Positions 15,223 through 16,645 of a stretch of DNA of 16,645 bases are shown here, piece by piece. Numbering within the stretch: the first letter of the stretch is position 1; the number at the start of each line of letters is the position of its first letter. The notes beneath the pieces were generated by a model. The model saw nothing but the letters and a program-made list of their open reading frames with translations. It made no database searches and had not been told where the DNA came from. The position numbers were made by a program, and so were the translations under genes. The stretch is from an uncultured Gemmatimonadota bacterium (GTDB lineage Bacteria; Gemmatimonadota; Gemmatimonadetes; Gemmatimonadales; Gemmatimonadaceae), in assembly GCA_946479895.1 (NCBI GenBank), contig CAMLHT010000054.1, positions 1 through 16,645 of the forward strand, read 5' to 3'.

Positions 15223-15783
15223 ATGAGCATTCGCCAGCTCTCACCAGTCATTCTGATCGTTCTTGGGATCGCTTGCGCCGGGTCGCAATCGAATGAAGGG
15301 GCTGCGGACACTCTAGCTGCGCGCGATTCGGTTGGCAGTGCTGAGGCGGTTGCTGTAGCGATGCAACGACTACGCGAGCATGGCCAAACTGGCTTGTCGA
15401 ACGATGACATAAGGCGCACGCAGAACTGGTTCACGCCGGAGTTTTTCGCGCTCCTACTCCGCGACATGAGCTATTCAGATGGCCCCGGCTATCTGAATTG
15501 GGATCCGTTTACGGACGCGCAGGACGACGTCGGCCCATTTCGCTTAGAGGATGTGTGGCGCGCGATAGATACGGTGATGGTGCGGTTTTCCCGGGAGGGC
15601 TATCAGCAGAAGCGGGACAGCGTAACACTCGCGATGCGGCAGGTCGACGGCTCCTGGCGAATCGCTAACTTCAAATACTCGGCCCATCATCTCTGCGAAG
15701 GTGACCTTGCCAGACAGTTGGGCCGGTTTGCGACCAGAATGACTGAGAGGCGCCCGGTCGATGACACCACGTGTAGCAACTAA
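15223..15783 (+). CDS. Cassette 1: exported DUF3828-like protein, possible lipoprotein
   Basis: A 186-residue product of the first cassette. An N-terminal hydrophobic segment (IRQLSPVILIVLGIACAG) forms a signal peptide; Cys18 could be lipidated, but the lipobox (GIAC) lacks the usual aliphatic residue at -3, so simple secretion is also possible. The mature part has WFTPEFFALLLRDM (69-82), LNWDPFTDAQDDVGPF (91-106) and DGSWRIANFKYS (142-153), the pattern of DUF3828-type NTF2-like periplasmic proteins, whose function is not known. The ATG at 15223 is chosen over the in-frame ATG at 15088 because it lies inside the cassette and gives a signal peptide. There is no clear ribosome binding site. Cys158 and Cys184 might form a disulfide. 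GC content is lower than in chromosomal genes here. Confidence 0.75.
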   Translation: MSIRQLSPVILIVLGIACAGSQSNEGAADTLAARDSVGSAEAVAVAMQRLREHGQTGLSNDDIRRTQNWFTPEFFALLLRDMSYSDGPGYLNWDPFTDAQDDVGPFRLEDVWRAIDTVMVRFSREGYQQKRDSVTLAMRQVDGSWRIANFKYSAHHLCEGDLARQLGRFATRMTERRPVDDTTCSN

Positions 15784-15814
15784 GGCCGCGCCCGTATCGT
15801 GTGTGCGCCGTGGC

Positions 15815-15925
15815 GTCTAACACCGCGTTGCTGCTGCCGGGGCTCGTTTCGGTAGCGGCTGGCTCACTTCGTTCGCCTGCCGCATCATTACTGATGCCCC
15901 GCAGCAGAACGCGTTTCCGTTAGAC
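15815..15925 (+). other. attC: attC site of cassette 1
   Basis: A 111 bp imperfect inverted repeat. The outer cores are R'' GTCTAAC (15815-15821) and R' GTTAGAC (15919-15925), exact reverse complements that fit RYYYAAC and GTTRRRY. Inside them ACCGCGTTGCTGCTGCCGGG pairs with CCCCGCAGCAGAACGCGT, with unpaired extra bases on one arm, the extrahelical bases that orient attC recombination. The centre holds a smaller hairpin (GCGGC at about 15855 and GCCGC at about 15880) as the variable terminal structure. Confidence 0.93.
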
Positions 15926-15945
15926 GGCCCATCTGACATAGTCTC

Positions 15946-16425
15946 ATGGCAACGAGTGTTTTCTTAAGTCACGCTAGCGCCGACGAGCCGCTCGCCCGCA
16001 AAGTGGCCGCGCATTCCCAGCCTCTTGAGGTGACGACCTACGTTTTTGAAGACGACGTTCAGGGCGGTGCGCCTCTCGCGAAAAAGCTGGAAGACCAGAT
16101 CCGCATCGCTGATGCGGTGATCGTCTTATTAACCAAGAATAGTGAGCACCGTCCAAGCGTCCACACGGAGATCGGTATTGCCCGCGCTCTGGGCAAACCG
16201 ATCATCCCGGTCGTTGAGGTGGGCGTGGACCACGCTCAATTCGTGTTCCTCCAAGGCATTGAGTTGATCTGGCTGGATGCCACGAAGATCGATGAAGCGC
16301 TTCTGGCAATTCAGCGGAGTCTCAAGCGATTCAAGAGTTTTGTTGAAGAGCATCCCTATGCCACGATCGCAATCGTCGCGGTCGTTGTGGCCCTCGCCGT
16401 CTACATGGCGCGTAAGTCGAGTTGA
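15946..16425 (+). CDS. Cassette 2: TIR-domain protein with C-terminal membrane helix
   Basis: A 159-residue protein. A TIR domain occupies about residues 1-118: SVFLSHASADEPLARKVA (strand A and helix A), TTYVFEDDVQGGAPLAKKL (BB-loop region), IADAVIVLLTKNS (strand C) and RPSVHTEIGIARALGKPIIP (helix C and strand D). Glu75 in SVHTEIG stands where bacterial TIR NADases carry the catalytic glutamate, so NAD hydrolysis or cyclic-ADP-ribose formation is plausible. A basic amphipathic stretch (IQRSLKRFKSF) leads to a single transmembrane helix at about 138-155 with a short positive tail, indicating a tail-anchored protein with TIR in the cytosol. It is alone in its cassette with no partner sensor gene. 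ATG at 15946 is 26 bp inside the cassette; no ribosome binding site is evident. A defence role is inferred, not shown. Confidence 0.87.
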   Translation: MATSVFLSHASADEPLARKVAAHSQPLEVTTYVFEDDVQGGAPLAKKLEDQIRIADAVIVLLTKNSEHRPSVHTEIGIARALGKPIIPVVEVGVDHAQFVFLQGIELIWLDATKIDEALLAIQRSLKRFKSFVEEHPYATIAIVAVVVALAVYMARKSS

Positions 16426-16438
16426 ATGGCGCCGGGTC

Positions 16439-16552
16439 ATCTAACACCGCGTTGCTGCTGCCGGGGCCGTTGCTAAGGAAGCGGCCTTGCTCGCTCCGCT
16501 CGCCGGCCGCACCTATGATCATGCCCCGCAGCAGAACGCAGTTCCGTTAGGT
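16439..16552 (+). other. attC: attC site of cassette 2
   Basis: A 114 bp imperfect inverted repeat starting 13 bp after the TIR stop. Cores are R'' ATCTAAC (16439-16445) and R' GTTAGGT (16546-16552). The outer arms TAACACCGCGTTGCTGCTGC and GCCCCGCAGCAGAACGC are identical to those of the first attC, while the central part differs and forms its own hairpin (GCGGCC and GGCCGC around a GCTCGCTCCGCTCGCC loop). Uniform attC arms are typical of resident chromosomal integrons. Confidence 0.93.
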
Positions 16553-16588
16553 GACAAGTCCGACTTGGTCTCAGTGAGAGGGCTGAAC

Positions 16589-16645
16589 ATGAGTGCCAAG
16601 CGTTGTTCGTCGCATAGCTACGCATCTACTTCCCGAACCGCGGCG
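16589..16645 (+). CDS. Cassette 3: start of an unidentified ORF (cut by window end)
   Basis: The third cassette begins at 16547. An ATG at 16589, preceded by AGAGGG with a 6 nt spacer, opens a frame of 19 codons (MSAKRCSSHSYASTSRTAA) that stays open to the window end. The start, position and ribosome binding site fit a cassette gene, but the visible residues are too few to identify a family and the ORF could be spurious. Confidence 0.45.
   Translation, partial: MSAKRCSSHSYASTSRTAA

Larger units (their letters stand above)
15200..16645 (+). mobile_element. Integron gene-cassette array (two complete cassettes, third partial)
   Basis: Three cassettes in one orientation: 15200-15919 (720 bp), 15920-16546 (627 bp) and 16547 to beyond the window. 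Each complete cassette holds one ORF that starts 23-26 bp after its left boundary and ends with an attC site carrying R''/R' cores. Boundaries are placed at the G/TT cut inside the GTTRRRY cores. Base composition drops visibly from the chromosome and intI, indicating foreign genes. The array probably continues to the right. Confidence 0.85.

Noticed and set aside
15021..15467. 148-codon minus-strand ORF across the intI/cassette junction
   Set aside because: It overlaps the cassette 1 gene and the putative attI core, has no recognisable motif, and would be cut by cassette excision.

Overview
This 16.6 kb window is GC-rich, densely coded chromosomal DNA of a free-living bacterium, and it ends in an integron. 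No rRNA, tRNA or other taxonomic marker is present. The high GC, the many secreted or lipidated proteins, the M20/M28 peptidases and an integron integrase read in the same direction as its cassettes would fit an environmental phylum such as Gemmatimonadota. That placement is an inference; Acidobacteriota, Myxococcota or a relative remain possible.

Layout. (1) 1-2719: an M20 dipeptidase cut by the window start, a 177 bp repetitive block bounded by 12 bp inverted repeats, and a divergent TetR/MarR regulator pair. (2) 2723-5532, minus strand: a translationally coupled pair, a membrane-anchored PHP-domain protein followed by a GT39 (ArnT/PMT-like) glycosyltransferase. (3) 5619-9620, plus strand: a DUF255/thioredoxin-like protein, a Mesh1-type small alarmone hydrolase, and an exported M28 metallopeptidase whose start overlaps the hydrolase stop. 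A G-rich inverted repeat separates this run from a convergent LolA-like lipoprotein gene (9701-10519). (4) 10633-13964, plus strand: a cyclase-family hydrolase, then gnd and zwf (oxidative pentose-phosphate genes) and a 65-residue Cys-rich protein. The last three genes are joined by 4 nt and 1 nt overlaps.

(5) 14019 to the window end: an integron. It has a full-length integrase with all tyrosine-recombinase catalytic residues and the extra IntI-specific segment. A GTTAGCC core at 15199 is the likely attI crossover. Behind it stand two complete cassettes and the start of a third, separated by two attC sites of 111 and 114 bp whose outer arms are nearly identical. Cassette 1 encodes a DUF3828-like exported protein. 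Cassette 2 encodes a TIR domain with a C-terminal membrane helix, a candidate membrane-tethered NAD-cleaving defence effector. Cassette 3 is only begun. The integrase points toward the array, so the cassettes lie beyond its 3' end, the reverse of the classical layout. The cassette DNA is visibly less GC-rich than the chromosome and than intI, as expected for captured genes beside a resident integrase.

The integron is the main discovery in the window, especially the TIR-membrane cassette. The array runs off the right edge, so more cassettes should follow.
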